DNA from: Straminergon stramineum
Lineage: Eukaryota; Streptophyta; Bryopsida; Hypnales; Calliergonaceae
Reading direction: 5' to 3'
Length of the DNA stretch: 64,000 nucleotides
Assembly (NCBI GenBank): GCA_963920665.1
Contig: OY987264.1
Coordinates: 22,610,906-22,674,905, forward strand
The first letter of the stretch is position 1. Each line of letters opens with the position of its first letter. Of the stretch, positions 12,896-26,100 are shown piece after piece. The notes under the pieces were generated by a model that had not been told where the DNA came from, searched no databases, and saw only the letters and a program-made list of their open reading frames with translations. The position numbers were made by a program, and so were the translations under genes.

Positions 12896-15800
12896 TATTC
12901 TTTTGTATTTCACTTGGACAATACAAGCTTAGTATGCATGTTTTCTAATTTTTCTAAAACAGGGTTTCATGGATGTCAATGGAGGGCTTACACAAGTAGA
13001 CCTGTTAGAGCTCAACATCAATGATGAATCTGAGATTGTCGTTATTATTCCTCAGGTTTGATACATTTTCAATTCTCTTTGGATTTATGTCACATCAACC
13101 ATTCTTGTATTATACTTGTCATTCAATTTGCTTTGTTTTTCCATGACTTCATAGTATTAACTACAATTTATTTTCAATATACCATTCATTGTAGGTTGAG
13201 AATATTGTCGGAAGTAAAAGTGCTACTCAAGCTTTCGAAGGGCGAATGGTAGAAGAGGTGGAACACGATGTACGACATGGTCAAAAGCTTGACTCCAACG
13301 CTGTCATCAACAATATGCTTTTCAATGCTGGTGGGACAGGATCTCGATTTGATATTCCTTTGTGTAGGATGATTGGGCTTTTGTTTGTGCGTCCTCTCCT
13401 TCAAAGTCAAGTCAAATGATTGGAAGCTGAGTTTATACATGGATATCGACAAGGGGATCGTGTGCTTTATGTGTCTACAACAAATGACAAGGGACTTTGT
13501 AAGTTAGTGACCCCCGAGATCATGGAGACATGGGATGAACATTGGATACAAGAGAATGACCAATTTGAGTGTTGGTTAAAGTCTCAGCCATCCATTTCAC
13601 ATTTGTCAAACCATATGTTTTTTGTATGGGATGGCAATTATAGATTGGCGGCTTAGTATACCTACATACACAGGATGCATCGTCATGATTGCAAGTGGCA
13701 TTTGCCCATTGATTGTATGCTTCTGGTGTCAGAAGGTTGCACATGCATTCTATTGGAGGTTATGAATGACATCAATTGGTGAGTTTGAATTTCTAGTAAA
13801 ACAAGTCCTTCTTTACTTTACCACTTCTTGGAATGTGTTGCAATATTCCATGTCTTCAAATTCATTCATCTTGCATTCTACTTCCATTGGTATTTGAAGG
13901 TCTATGGAGCATTCCCATGTCAAGAGCAATTTGGTTCAACAATTGCACAAGATGAGTACTTATGGCAATTTGAAACTAGAAGAGTTTAAGGGTCTTCTAA
14001 GCGATGAGGATTACAAGAAATGCGAGAATAGAAAACTACCAGGTGCTTGGTATCCATTGACATCAAATGTCTTCATACAATTCCTTCATCGGGTGAATGT
14101 CTCATGTTTGTTTAATTTATTCATTCATTTTTGATAATTTGTAGAATTCTTTTTGTATTGATTTTAAATTTTTATTTCTCGTGTGCAATAAGAGATTGCT
14201 ATTATTTTAGATGCGACAGTGCAAACATATTATGAGAAGACACAGGTGCAAGATCGTACTCCAGAGGGAGTTCATGATGCCATGATTCAAGCTTCCACTG
14301 CAGCTATCAAGGGATTTCAAATAGAGTTTGATAAGCAGTCTGCTATTGCAAATCCAAAAAATGGCATTGGATTTCCAGAAGAGGTATATATTTTTGTTTG
14401 TTTGTTTGTTTACTTCCTTGTAAATGAATGACTTCTATGATTACTTTAGTGTTGGTTTTGACTATAATTTTGTCCTTTGAAATTTCAGATTAACTTGCAT
14501 TATAGTGCCACTGAGAAGCCTGAGATGTCATTGGAGAAACTTCAAAGGATATCTACATGTGTAGTTTAGTCAAACTATAAGGTTCGTTGGCTCAAGTGGT
14601 GGAACTCTAGTGAGACTTCTAGAGAGGGCTTCCGATTTCCCTCCCTTGGTTTCAACACATTGACCTTAGAGACTTGGCTCTCTAAAACTGCTTTTTGGGC
14701 TGAGGTATGTTATCAACCTTCTCTTTCAATACTTTCACTTTCCAAGCTTATAAATATTTTGATTCTTATCCCATTGTTGTACCATGATATATTATGCCTT
14801 AACAATGTCTTCATACTTATATTTCTTGATTTTTCTGTATTTGGAAGAAGCAGCTATAGTTGAATTTACAAGCATCACCAAGTCTGAGAATATTGTGGTT
14901 CAGTGGAGTGCCAATGATGAGTTGGACATGATTGGTCCTTATGTGGAGACATGGCGCATTGTCTTATGGGATCATGCTTTTTGGTGGCTTTTCAAGAAGG
15001 ACTCTTCATATTCGAGGTCTACACCTTTCAAATTGCAAGAGGGTACAAATGTTGTTGTGAAGAGGATTCTATACAAGTATATCTTTTACTTTAGTTACAT
15101 TTATTTTTGTATATTTGAGTTGCTTTACAAATTCATAGAATAATCTCATTTGTATCTCTCTCATTGCAATAACCAAACTTATTTTATGATTGCAGATATT
15201 TCAAACGAGAGTTGATTCATAAAGGTGGGATTGAGAGGAAATTCATGCTCAAGCTTTTTAGGGGATGGCTTGACACGTCTTTAAAAGGTTGCATGTTTAT
15301 TTTGACACAACATCAGGGGTTTTCTGACCAAGAACTTCAAGCTTGTCCTTGGTACCTAGAATGTCCAAGGATTTTCGCCCCAACACTTGAAAGACTTGAA
15401 AAGGAAGCTGCTAAAGACCATCCCAAAACAACCACACAAGATGAGTCTTTAGATGAAGAAGAGGAGGTTGAAGAGGTTGCACTAGTGAAGAAGGGGCGTA
15501 AGCTAAAGGAGAAGAAGACTATGAAGAAGATGGAAAAAGAGACTACAAAGAAGGACAACACACCCTCTTCATCTATGCCAGCATTTGCTCTTGCACTTCC
15601 TACTTCTCTTGTGCCTCCTACATTTGAAGTGATTAATACAACTCGCTCCCATTGCCCTCGAACTCTTATGTCTATTACAACAAATGTTTTTGCTTCATTA
15701 GAGTACATTGCCAGGTCAACAGTTCAACCTGATAGACATGGTATTGAGCTTGAGGCTCTAATTCTACCATCATCAATTTCTGCAATGCTTAGTGTCAAAG

Positions 15801-18196
15801 AGAAGACAGGAGACAATGCATCAGCATGGGATGAAATGCTTCATTTTGCAAAAAAGGTAAGATCTATGCTTGTTAGCCTTCTTCTAATTTTTTCATTCCA
15901 CTTTCACATTAAATTATAAGCATGGCATTGCAAATCATTCATACATCTAAAAGTGTGCATTTTTTAATGTCAAGTTGGAAGAGAGTGGGTGCGAATTCTT
16001 AGAGGTAACGTTAACCTTGGTCCATGTTTTGATTTGGTTGTTGCTGATATCTCGGATGGACTACCAATGTCCAACATTTCAGTTCCACCTTCTCATGTTC
16101 CTATTTGGAATGTGTTGAATCAAAAAGAGGTTATTGAACCCATCTTTGAGTTTGCTTCGGAGTATGTTCATGTTGATGGAGCAATTTTGTTGTTCCACCT
16201 AGAGAATGGAAAGGTGAAGGAATTTACACTTGAGCGTGCCGATATATATGGCTTTCATCTACTTGACTCTTGGATGGGCATGAATGAGTTGAAGCTTTCC
16301 AGTTACAAAAAATTCAAACGTTGGATAAGCTTCTTTGAAATTTCCTTCATTTATAATTTTTGGATGCTTGAACCCATTTGTAGTAAATTTGTATTTGTCA
16401 AATTTAATTGTCATACTTGTTTATACTTGGCAGTCGCAGTGCTTTCAAATCCTTCTTTTTGTAAGAAGAAAATGGAAGGAAACATCAATGGTATCTAAAT
16501 TCTCTATCTATGTCAATCAATAACTAAGCAATGCAGGGACAAACCTTGAAGAAGTGGATCTATTCCACAACTTCACCTCTTTACAGACTCAACTCATGAA
16601 TGGTGCAGTTCCGTGGAGAGGTGCCCATGAGAAGGATCCTCTATTTGTACAACTATTGATTGAGGCGTTTTCAAAACCTGGTGATGTGGTACTGGATTGT
16701 TATGCATCTACAGGTACCTTTCATTAGACAATTATCATTATTTAAACCATATTTTTACTACATTGTGTGTAATATATTTGCTCTAACTAATGATGTTGCA
16801 TTCAATGAATAGGGGCCTCTATCCATGCATGCCGCAATATTGGACGTCATTTGGTGACCTTGGAGAGTGATAGTGAGATTTTCAAAGCTATCCTTCAACC
16901 TTTGAACACACCTCCTTTCACTGCCACGATCCAAACCAAGCACCCTCTATCTATAGTGGTGAATGATTCTAATGACGATGACATTGTAAAGCCTTCTGCA
17001 AGGCCGCGAAAGAGACATTGCTGTAAGTAAGTTGGTTGTTGCTCTTATTCATATCTTAATTTTCTTTTTTTGTGAAATATCTCAAAAGTTCTTTAAGGTT
17101 TCTAATTGTTCATTCATTGCACCTTGTAGAGGCAGTTCTCTTCGACATCTTGTGCCCTCGCCTTCTCCTAAACCCAAGAGTTTGCCATGTTACATCCAAA
17201 CCCTAGCGACAGCTATGGCAGAGGCTCCATCATCTATTTCTGTTGTCAAACATCGTTCATACAATGTTGCTGTCAAAAAGTTTTTAGACCTTGAAGTAGA
17301 TGTCGAGACACCAAGGGTTACATGTAGTGATAGTAGTGAAGCCAATGATCATTCTTCTCCCATGTGTGGTATTGGGTCCAATTGATCTTGTTTTAAACAC
17401 TATTGTTGTTACTTGATTTTCTAATATCATGTAGTGAGACTAAAAGGGTCACTACATTCTTGCACCTTTTCCTATTCTTGAGTTATTTTGCATTCTTGTC
17501 ATCCTTGGTGTGTGGTAGTAAAGGTCATCTTCATTCTAAAGAACATCCAATCTAGCTAGAAGACATCTACGTTCAAAAGGTCAATTATAAGAATTTCTAA
17601 AAATAAAATTTGTTTCTTTCAATTAGCACTATGCCACTTTTCTTAAATGGAATTAAACATGTAATTAGAACTTGTAAATGTTGGCGTTAATATAGAAATA
17701 AATTTGTAAACTTCAATAATTCTTGAAAGGAATTATAAATAATAATTATAAATAGTACCTTCGTAAAATGGTTTCATATTAGGTTATGAATATCAAACCC
17801 TAGTTTCCAAAAAGTCACCCTAAACCTTGGATGTAAAGTACTTGGTAATTTACCCTTATTTTAAACAACTGATTTTTTGGTCCTATCCAACAATCATCCA
17901 AATTCCTTTCATCCAATGGCATGAACAATAAATGTATTTCATCCAAAATAGTCAACTACAAAAAGAAATCATCCAACTCCATCCATCTCCATTCATCACC
18001 ATTCATCCTTTTAGAGGAATTTATAGCCATATGTTTTTATCCTAAATCACGGACATGAGCATCTTATGGTGAAAAATTAGAAGTTTTTCAAAAGTTCTTC
18101 TAAAAATGCTTAATGCTCAACTCTCATTGCTCATTGCTCAACGCTCAATGCTCATTGCTCAACACTCATTGCTCCCTGCTCATATTTTAGCAACCC

Positions 18197-18207
18197 TGCA
18201 ACACCCC
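18197..18207. repeat. right target-site duplication of the giant element
   Basis: This is the second copy of TGCAACACCCC (see 5230-5240). It is followed by TAAAAGG, which would be the original flank of the family A copy interrupted on the left. Confidence 0.6.
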
Positions 18208-21200
18208 TAAAAGGTCTAAGTGAAGATTGATGGAATTTTTTTTCACATTTCTACATACATATTTCAATGAAAGAAATTGGTAGAAATTTGTATTACTGAA
18301 AGGAAATTGTACGAATAATATTTCCATAGCTTTAGTGTATAACAAGTGATTCATATGAAACAAAGTTCCTTGTGATTATTTTTGTCAAATCATTTTTGAA
18401 TTGTGATCTATAAAGATTTAAGCCCAACATATATTTTTCTTGAATTCTATTTACACTACTACAAGTACTATCTATTCTCATTGTTTTTTGTACATGTATT
18501 TTGAGAAATGACATGTACTTCTATATACATACACTCACATAAATACATATGAACTAAGAAATAAATTAAAGCACCTCAGTTATAGTCAAAATTAAAGGGA
18601 TTTATTAATATTTAAAATAATGTATTCAATGAAATAGCCTAACTATGGTTATATCACTTCTATTTTACCAATACTAATCATATACCTCAGTCATTTTTAC
18701 TTAGTGCAATGGAAAATAACTATGTATCTAGAATTTCTACACAATGGTTTCAAAATTCAACTTTTTAATGATGATCTAAGATGTCTTAGGAAAAATGCAC
18801 ATATGCAATATCAATGTCACAATATTTTTGAGGCTTTCATCAAAAGAAGATATGTTATGTGTCATCAATACAAATCTATATGTTTAGATTCAAAAAGTAT
18901 TTGTAAATGTATTTCAAATCTATTTCAAAGCATGTCACTTTTAGCAATTCATTATCAAGCAAAGTTTTTTGTATTTGGTTAAAATTTAATTTCAAGTTGA
19001 TTAGCTCAAAATGGTCATATTTTTTATCACAAAAACATCTTTACTTTTGCCTAATAATTTTTTCCGACAACTCCATAATATTGTATAGTTACCTTGTACA
19101 TGTTTCTTCATTACAAATGCTAAGCCAAGAACAATATTAAATTCTATGTAGATATGCCATTTTTTGGTAAGAAAAAAAGAAGAAGAGAAGAAAGTATTAT
19201 GTTGTCAAAATTTTGTCCCAATATTTGGCCAACGACTACAAAATGGATGTGTGAATCCATTAGGAATTAATCATTTAATTACAAGCTTCGTGTTTCAAGA
19301 TTGAAGTTTGAAATATTTACTCAATAGTGGTTTAGATTATTCATATTGTAAAGTTTTCACCTACTCATGTGAATTAGCTACAATACAAATGCAATAGTAT
19401 TTGAGATCCAATAATTGAAAGTGCTTTAACCACCACTCCAAATTAATAGCAATAATAAATCAATAGCATGTATGATGTTTTTACCTAAATAGTTTATAGT
19501 TATAGTGTCTCAAGTATATGTGAGATTAAATAAAACACTCAACAATAGTTCAAATTGATTTAATTCTACAATGCTTTAAATTCCCAAGTGTGGAAGTTGT
19601 AATATTGGTTCAATATTAGTTTAGATACTTCAAATTTTATAGTGTTCAACCAACCAACCCCCAAAGTGAGCTTGTTATAGAGAAAAGCTTAACTCTCAAC
19701 AACTAAGATGACACAATGTATCCTCTTCAAATTTTCAATTGGCAAATTTTCCATTTGGTGAAATAAATCTCAATGTATTGTAAAGTAGTGACTTGTAGAG
19801 TAACAAGTTAATATGTATGTTGCATTTTCCAATTTACAAAATTTCAAAGTGAGAAGTGTTTAAAAAAATATATAGGAAATGCTATCTAATAGAAAAGGGA
19901 GCAATTCTAATTTTTTTTCCAATGAAAAAAATAGTAGGGATGGAAAAATACATTTTCTTAGACATTTCTAGTATTTATTGTATACAAAAAAGTTGTATTT
20001 GGAGAATTCTTTTCAAATTTGTGTTTTAGAAATTTTAATAAGACAAGATTTAATTTGTTGTGATTAAGAACACAAAATAATTAGAATGATTCCAAGTTTT
20101 TTGAAGATGTTTCAAAAAATATGCTAATAGTATTAATTTTTAAATTTCAAAAATTGAACTATATATAATTTTTCAAATTTTTTTTAAGATTTTAATTTGG
20201 TCAATTTTAACTTTCTACTCCTTTTATTTAGAAATGTGTACAAATTTGAGAGAGTTTTTTTTCTTAATTTTTAAATTAAAAACTAATAAATTTGCCTTAG
20301 ATTCCAAATAAAAATAACTTTGGAAGATAAAAAATCATTATTCATCTTCTTATCATTTTTCTTCTTCCAAAGCTACATTTTTTGCCTATAAATTTGATCA
20401 TCCAAAATTTTTATAATATAAATATTCAACAATCAATATTTTCTACAATTAATTCTAAGCATACTAGACAAAGTAGTCTTTACTTTTGTATGGTTGAAAT
20501 AAAAAATTTCAAGTAGATCCATCTACAAAAAAAATATCAAATTAGAACAATTCAGTGAAAATCTCCATTGTCAAAAAGTTGTTAGGCCTTGAGGGATTAA
20601 TGATATAGTAGATGTTTTTAATTTTAGATTGTTTCAACAACATACATAATTTAGTTAGCAATATTAGTAAAAACTCAATGATATAGTAAGTGTTTTTAAT
20701 TTTATATTGTTTCAACTATGTGTCTATATATGTAAGTTGGTTGGCAATATTAGCTCCACTATAAGATTCCTTAGTTTAATTTTTTAGATTTCCAAAAATT
20801 TATAGGTTTTAGAAGACTTCAATTGATTTATGTAGATTTCTGAAATTCATAGGTTTTAGAAGACTAAAAATTTTCAAAATTTTCAAAATTTTTTATTTCA
20901 ATTTCTTATAAAATCTTTGAATGACAAAGTTATTAAATAGTTCTTTGACTATGAATTCACCCTATGTATTTCTTCTACATTCTTTTCTCTCAACAAAGAA
21001 TTTGGGTTTATTGCCCACATGGGTCTTAGATTGCATGGGCTTCAAAAACACAATTAAAAATTGTCATGACCCTTGTCACAATCCTTTGATGGATGAATGC
21101 ATTAATAGATGAGATAATTTTTGATGATTGTGTCATGACCTTCATGTCATGGCCTTTGATGGATAAACTAATCCATGATGAAATGTGCACTAGTGGACAA

Positions 21201-22255
21201 GTAAAGATTGCCTGGAGATAGATTTCTCCATATGGTGGATTTGTGTGTTGGAATGAGACAACTCCAGTTGGATGACAAGGGCATTGGAGTGCTTGGAGAT
21301 AGATATCTTCAAATGATGGATTTATGCAATGAAGTTAGACAACTCCTCTTGGATCACTAATGCATTGGATTCAGACAATTCCCAGAGGATGATAAGTGTG
21401 ATGGAACTTGGAGTTAGATAACTCCAAGTAGAAGATCAAGATGTGGATAAGAAATAAATTACATGAGATATGATCTAGAGAAGTACAACTAAGACTTTTA
21501 CCTTAATGGATGGTTCTAGATGGAACCAAGAATAGAAAGCTAAAGATAGAAAAAAATGTAAAGATAGAAAAGAAATCTTAGTCTATTTTAAAGACTAATA
21601 GTCTTTATTGATAGTCTCTAGTATATAAGAAGAGCTTGGGGTGGGGTGGGGGTGAGGAGACTATCTTTTAGAGATTGATCTTTCTCTATGGTCGGGTGGT
21701 TTGAACTATTGTAGAAACATTCTTGTTAATAAGTATATATTTGTTTCTTTAAGAGTTCCTTTGAAAATTTGAAGGTACATGCCGTAGGAGGTATATAACA
21801 AAAACATTGTGTCAAAACATGGTGAATCGATTAAGGGAAAACAATGGTCTGGATCTATTGTGGAATGTTGCTATAGACATAGAACATTGTCAATTACCAT
21901 TGCTAGAGTTACATTCTTCAACTTATCATTAGGGGCATTAGTAAGTGGAGTCTATTGTAAAAGTGACACCTAAAAAGGAATGAAAATGAATCCCTTATTG
22001 CTATGATGAAGGGCTTTTTTGACCATAGAACTTCTCGTCCATCCAAACTTATGCTTGATTTTAAAAAAAATCCACTTTTCGTGTGACAAATTTGATGAAA
22101 ATAAAGTAAATAAGACGTAATGATAAAGATATGAAAAAAATATGAAAAAAGTCAAAAAATGATTCTAGTGTGAAAGGATTAAAGACTAGTGTGAGATTTA
22201 GTGAAATCTTGTTGAAATTGACTAACCTAGGGGTATGATAATCACCACAAATCAC
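18208..22255. other. AT-rich gene-free spacer
   Basis: No supported gene. A diverged direct duplication of about 92 bp (AATGATATAGTA...GTTTTTAATTTTA) sits at 20599-20780. At 21130-21440 there are loose repeats of a GGA/GACAACTCC-type phrase. These are followed by a TATA-like TATATAAGAAGAG near 21633 and a G-rich run (GGGGTGGGGTGGGGGTGAGG) at about 21640-21660. That may be the promoter side of a decayed LTR, but no terminal repeats or coding region were found. Confidence 0.4.
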
Positions 22256-22261
22256 AATGAT

Positions 22262-22440
22262 GCTAGTGCATGAGTGCAGAGATGTGAGCCTACAACCATT
22301 TGAAAGTGTTTATAATAAATGCACCTATAGCATAGAAAGAATCTATAACATAGGTACCTACAACATAGACACTTATAACCATAGAAGATGTCCAAATAGA
22401 CTCCCAGGCTGTCTCATAAATTTTATACTCATATGCTAGC
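22262..22440. mobile_element. MITE, GCTAG-end family, copy 1
   Basis: The ends are imperfect inverted repeats: GCTAGTGCATGAGT at the left and GCTAGCATATGAGT on the complement at the right. The interior has short repeats of the form ATAACATAGGTACCTACAAC and CATAGACACTTATAACCATA. The same ends and interior phrases recur at 52317-52694 and 56020-56162. It has no coding capacity. Confidence 0.6.
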
Positions 22441-23121
22441 ACTCCCCCCCTAAAATCACATGCAGTAAAGACTTTTATTGCGACATTAAAGTCCGTCGGA
22501 TGTAGACGACGAATGAAACTCATCCTCATCCGTCCATCTCCCCGGCCCATCCCGTACTTTCCAGTCAGCTAAGGAAAAATCTCGGATAAGCATCTCCTGT
22601 CACAATTGTATGTAGCGCTCATGTGCTGATTCCATCGCAACCTTCAATCGATCAACCCTGCAAGACCTCTTCCCTTCGAATCTAGTGTTCTAATCCGGAA
22701 AGCGCGTGTAAATTCGTTGCTAACAGAATTTCAGAACACCCCATCAATCGCCTCCCTCGAATTTCCCAACCAAAACCCCGCAAATGAGGCCTTCTGGAGC
22801 TCTTCTGGAACTCAGCTTTCAAGTCTCTCACTGATCTTCTGATTCAACTCGAAGTTGATATATTTTTCTATCTTCTTAGCTTCGCAATTTCTCCCACTGG
22901 GACCAAAAATTTATACTGAAAGATGATGTTGGCAATTGTCACTCTCAGACGATCACGGGGTGCGAGATGCGATTGCGGGCGTTTTGATTTGGGCGTAGGG
23001 TTTTGGTAGCTCTGATACAGTGGGCGGATACTCTTGCGAGGGTTGAATTTCTGCTGGAGTTCAATTGCTTGCGAATGCCGTGCTTGAACTTATAGGATTT
23101 CGTGTGCTCTGTTTTTGAGCT

Positions 23122-26100
23122 ATGGTGTGTACAATGGCGCCCGCTTTGTCGTCTCTTTTGGAGCTTCGGACTAGTTATGGGAAAACCAGCTGTCGCTGTG
23201 GGTTTCCGATGGTATCTCGTCGCCAGAAATTCGCCGACAGTGTACATTTTCGCAGTCGAGTAAGGCCTTGGGAAAATTTGAAAGATTTCTAGTGACGAAA
23301 AGTTTGAATTTGTGTGCCTTACTTTTATTTTTCTGTGATGATCAGGCTTCTGTTTTGTCTGATTTGGCATTGGGGTGGGACTTGATCAGAACATTAGCTC
23401 GAGACGTCGAAACCTGCGGATCGTTGCAGAATCTGCTTCCTCTGATCCACCAGCAGTGCAAGTCAAAACAGCGGAAGGTACGCAGTTGTGCTCATTTCAA
23501 CCTCAATTGCTAAGGTAGAGGATTGATTTAAAGGATTTTAGCATGTATGGTCATACTCCTTAGTAAAATGGCGGTTGCCAAAGCGCCAAATTTGTAATAT
23601 TCAAGTGCACATAGCTTCAAAAATCTGGATTGATGGGTCCAGATCGATGGCGTCCAGGAATGTGGCAATTTCTTGAAATTTCACCATTTTAACGATATAC
23701 GCAGCTGTGGAGTTATCATTTTGGTTTCAAGTGCCGAATTTGTTGAGATCAAATTTTCTTATACAATTTCAAATTGGGACGCTTTAACGGATCATGTAGT
23801 TGTGGAGAGTCAAATCACTTTGGTTACAAGAGTCAAATTTGTTGCGATCAAATTTTCGCATATACGATTTCAGAGTGAGAAGTTCCGAACCACTGTTGAG
23901 GAGACTTTAGAAAACCCCATTTTCATTAAGGATTAACTAGTGGTCGGCCATTAACAATTAACCAAGTCTTGCTTCCACCAATGTTAATTGAAGGCCCACC
24001 AATTGTTGATTGAAAGAGATGAGTTCCTTTTTGTACAGGGTTAGTAATGGAGATTCGATAACGTGTTTAGTATCCTCCGCATTAGGTATTGTACTTCGAA
24101 ATTGGATTTTTTTTCCTGTTATCTGATGATTGACTCTGATTTCAGGGGCTGTAAAGATCAATGGTCAAGCTCTGCCCTCTGCGGCTGTAGCAGACACAGG
24201 CACTGATGCCCCGGAGAATAAGTTTGCGTCGTCTCCCGATGGTTACCATGGATGGAACAAGCCCAACACAAGCCCCTTTTTAAGCATCACGGTGCTTGGC
24301 GCTACTGGCGACCTTGCGAGGAACAAAATCTTCCCAGCTTTGTTTGCGCTTTTCTACAGCGGAAACTTGTACAAAGTATTGACAACACCTTCTATGTGTC
24401 CACCAACTGCCCTTTCTCGGTTCCCTGCTCTTGAATTCTGGTCACCTCAATACAGAAATGCTAAACCTTGAAGGATCAAGAGGTTCATATTGGGCCTTAC
24501 GTTTCTTTAGCTGTTTTCAGTTGGGCGTACGGGGACTTTGTTTGATACAGTCTATTTCACTATGGATCAACAAATGCAATGTTCTTCAGTGGGTTTTGGT
24601 GTTACTAAATTTTGATCCGTTTGAATTCTACTCTTTTTGCAATATGATGAATTTAATCGGTCATTTTGAAACTATGAATCCTTGGTCCTTCAAGAATAAA
24701 TTTTAGATCAAGATACATATACTCAGAGGGCTGTTTCTTCTGTTTATTGTGCAGAATGTGGCCATTTTTGGATACTCGCGAAGTGAGCTTTCAGATGACG
24801 AGTTCCGAGACTTGATCAGTGAAAGCGCGACATGTCGAGTTGATGGGGACCAGTACGTATCTTGACCTAATCTACTGACTTCATATGGACAACCCAGAAT
24901 CCCCACTTGTAGCACTGAACATTGCATCTATTAGTAGACTGGATTGTGAAATGAAAGAGGGTTCCAACCAACCAAAGAACGCAGTATTTGGATGCTGTAT
25001 GCAAAGGTTTTAAAGGCACAAAGTTTTTTGAGTATTGAACTAAATCCAACACTGGAACAGATGTTTAAATGGTTTAATATTTTCTAATCAATTTGTAACT
25101 ATAGTCTGAAATTATAGAGTGATGATAACTTTCTTTAAAGAGGCCCTGAGACACTTTGGAATCGGTCATGATGCCGTGAATCTTGAGCATTCACAATGGG
25201 CACTCTTCTTTATTAATAAAAATATATAAAGATTCAATAAGAAGAAAGTTCAGGGACGTAAAGAACGAAGTTGCTGTAAAAAATGAGTCATATGAAGGAG
25301 GAGCAGAATCAAACAAGAACAATACTTCGCCAGAACTGTATCCCAGCATCTGAAAATAGAAACAGTGCAGTGCTTCCATAGCTAAAGAATGTTCAAACTT
25401 TCTAAGCTGATGCGGAGGAATTTGTTTTGGCTCTCTTATGGATGTCTCCAATCTGCAGTGAAAACTGTGGGGACGCCATGGAAACGTTTCTGGAGAGTGT
25501 ATATTATGAGTCGGGTGGATACTCCACTTGTGATGGCATGACAAAGCTGAACAAACGGTTGCAGGAGCTCGAGGTTTGACTATTCTCTTCATGCTTGTAC
25601 TTTCTTCAAACCGGAGCTTCCTTTCCCAAATTTCAACAATTCTGAACCTTTGATTACCACATAAAAATTTGAACACTGTTAGAAACTAATTATTGAAGCT
25701 GGTGTTGATTTCGTCAGGGCTTGGGGGAGGCCAATCGGATTTTCTACTTGTCTGTCCCGCATGAGGTCGTCCCAGATGTCAGCAAGTGCTTGAGCCGAGA
25801 TGCACAAAGCCAAACTGGCTGGACTCGTCTCATTGTCGAGAAGCCCTTCGGATCGGACTCTGAATCGTCAGCTGTGCTGGCCGACAGTCTCTTGAATCAT
25901 CTAGACGAAAGCCAAATATTCAGGTCTCTTACTGATTGTCATATTTGTCATTTCTATGAGAGTTTTGTGCTTTAGGTCAAAGTACAAAAATTAACTACAG
26001 GTGGTAATTCGTCTAAATAATCATTTGAGAATGGTTTGTATATTAAAGATCTATAAGTTTTTGTTGGATGTTGTCACGAGTCCAAAAGACAATTCGAGAT

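Larger units (their letters stand above)
10436..17385 (+). pseudogene. DNA methyltransferase-like gene (beta-class order), 12 exons, with stops
   Basis: Exons by splice site and frame: 10436-10744, 12963-13055, 13195-13778, 13900-14092, 14195-14383, 14489-14704, about 14854-15076, 15196-15856, 15986 to about 16305, 16537-16713, 16813-17022, 17132-17385. The protein starts with a basic stretch (RRKRRKAG), has an acidic/Lys-rich linker (about 15440-15560) and a C-terminal AdoMet-methyltransferase-like half. FDLVVADISDG sits where motif IV (DPPY) is expected. KPGDVVLDCYASTGAS followed by CRNIGRHLVTLESD matches motif I/II of N6/N4 DNA methylases (usual form DPFxGSGT). Motif IV before motif I is the beta-class order. 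Both catalytic motifs are degenerate. In-frame stops: TGA 13418-13420, TAG 13654-13656, TAG 14567-14569; the phase also fails at the 14704/14854 junction and the 16.3-kb donor is unclear. It lies divergent to the MULE transposase inside the same element. Confidence 0.65.
5241..18198. mobile_element. giant Mutator-like element carrying a methyltransferase-like gene
   Basis: The element is about 12.96 kb. The ends are imperfect inverted repeats: the left end (5241-5261) and the reverse complement of the right end (18178-18198) share CTA.AATATGAGC and match at 14 of 21 positions. Both ends then run into subterminal clusters of GAGC/TTGAGC words (5256-5300 on plus; 18115-18180 on minus). An 11-bp direct repeat lies immediately outside. 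Inside are a MULE transposase with a SWIM zinc finger on the minus strand and a multi-exon methyltransferase-like gene on the plus strand, transcribed apart from a shared 0.54-kb spacer. CATCC-rich runs occur a few hundred bases inside each end (5536-5575 and about 17885-18010). Both genes are broken, so this copy is presumably dead. The boundaries are my inference from the repeat plus inverted ends. Confidence 0.65.

Noticed and set aside
15337..15708. 123-codon minus-strand frame within the methyltransferase-like gene
   Set aside because: It is the complement of the Lys/Glu-rich linker exon, which gives Phe/Ser-rich junk on the other strand.
5536..18010. CATCC-rich runs near both ends of the giant element as part of its inverted repeats
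   Set aside because: They have the same orientation at both ends, so they are not inverted repeats; kept only as a subterminal feature.
21600..21790. A complete LTR retrotransposon around the TATATAAGAAGAG box
   Set aside because: No paired long terminal repeats, primer-binding site, or gag/pol reading was found; only a possible promoter-like fragment remains.
22945..23370. 141-codon minus-strand frame over the G6PDH start
   Set aside because: It overlaps G6PDH exon 1 and its leader and shows no recognisable protein.
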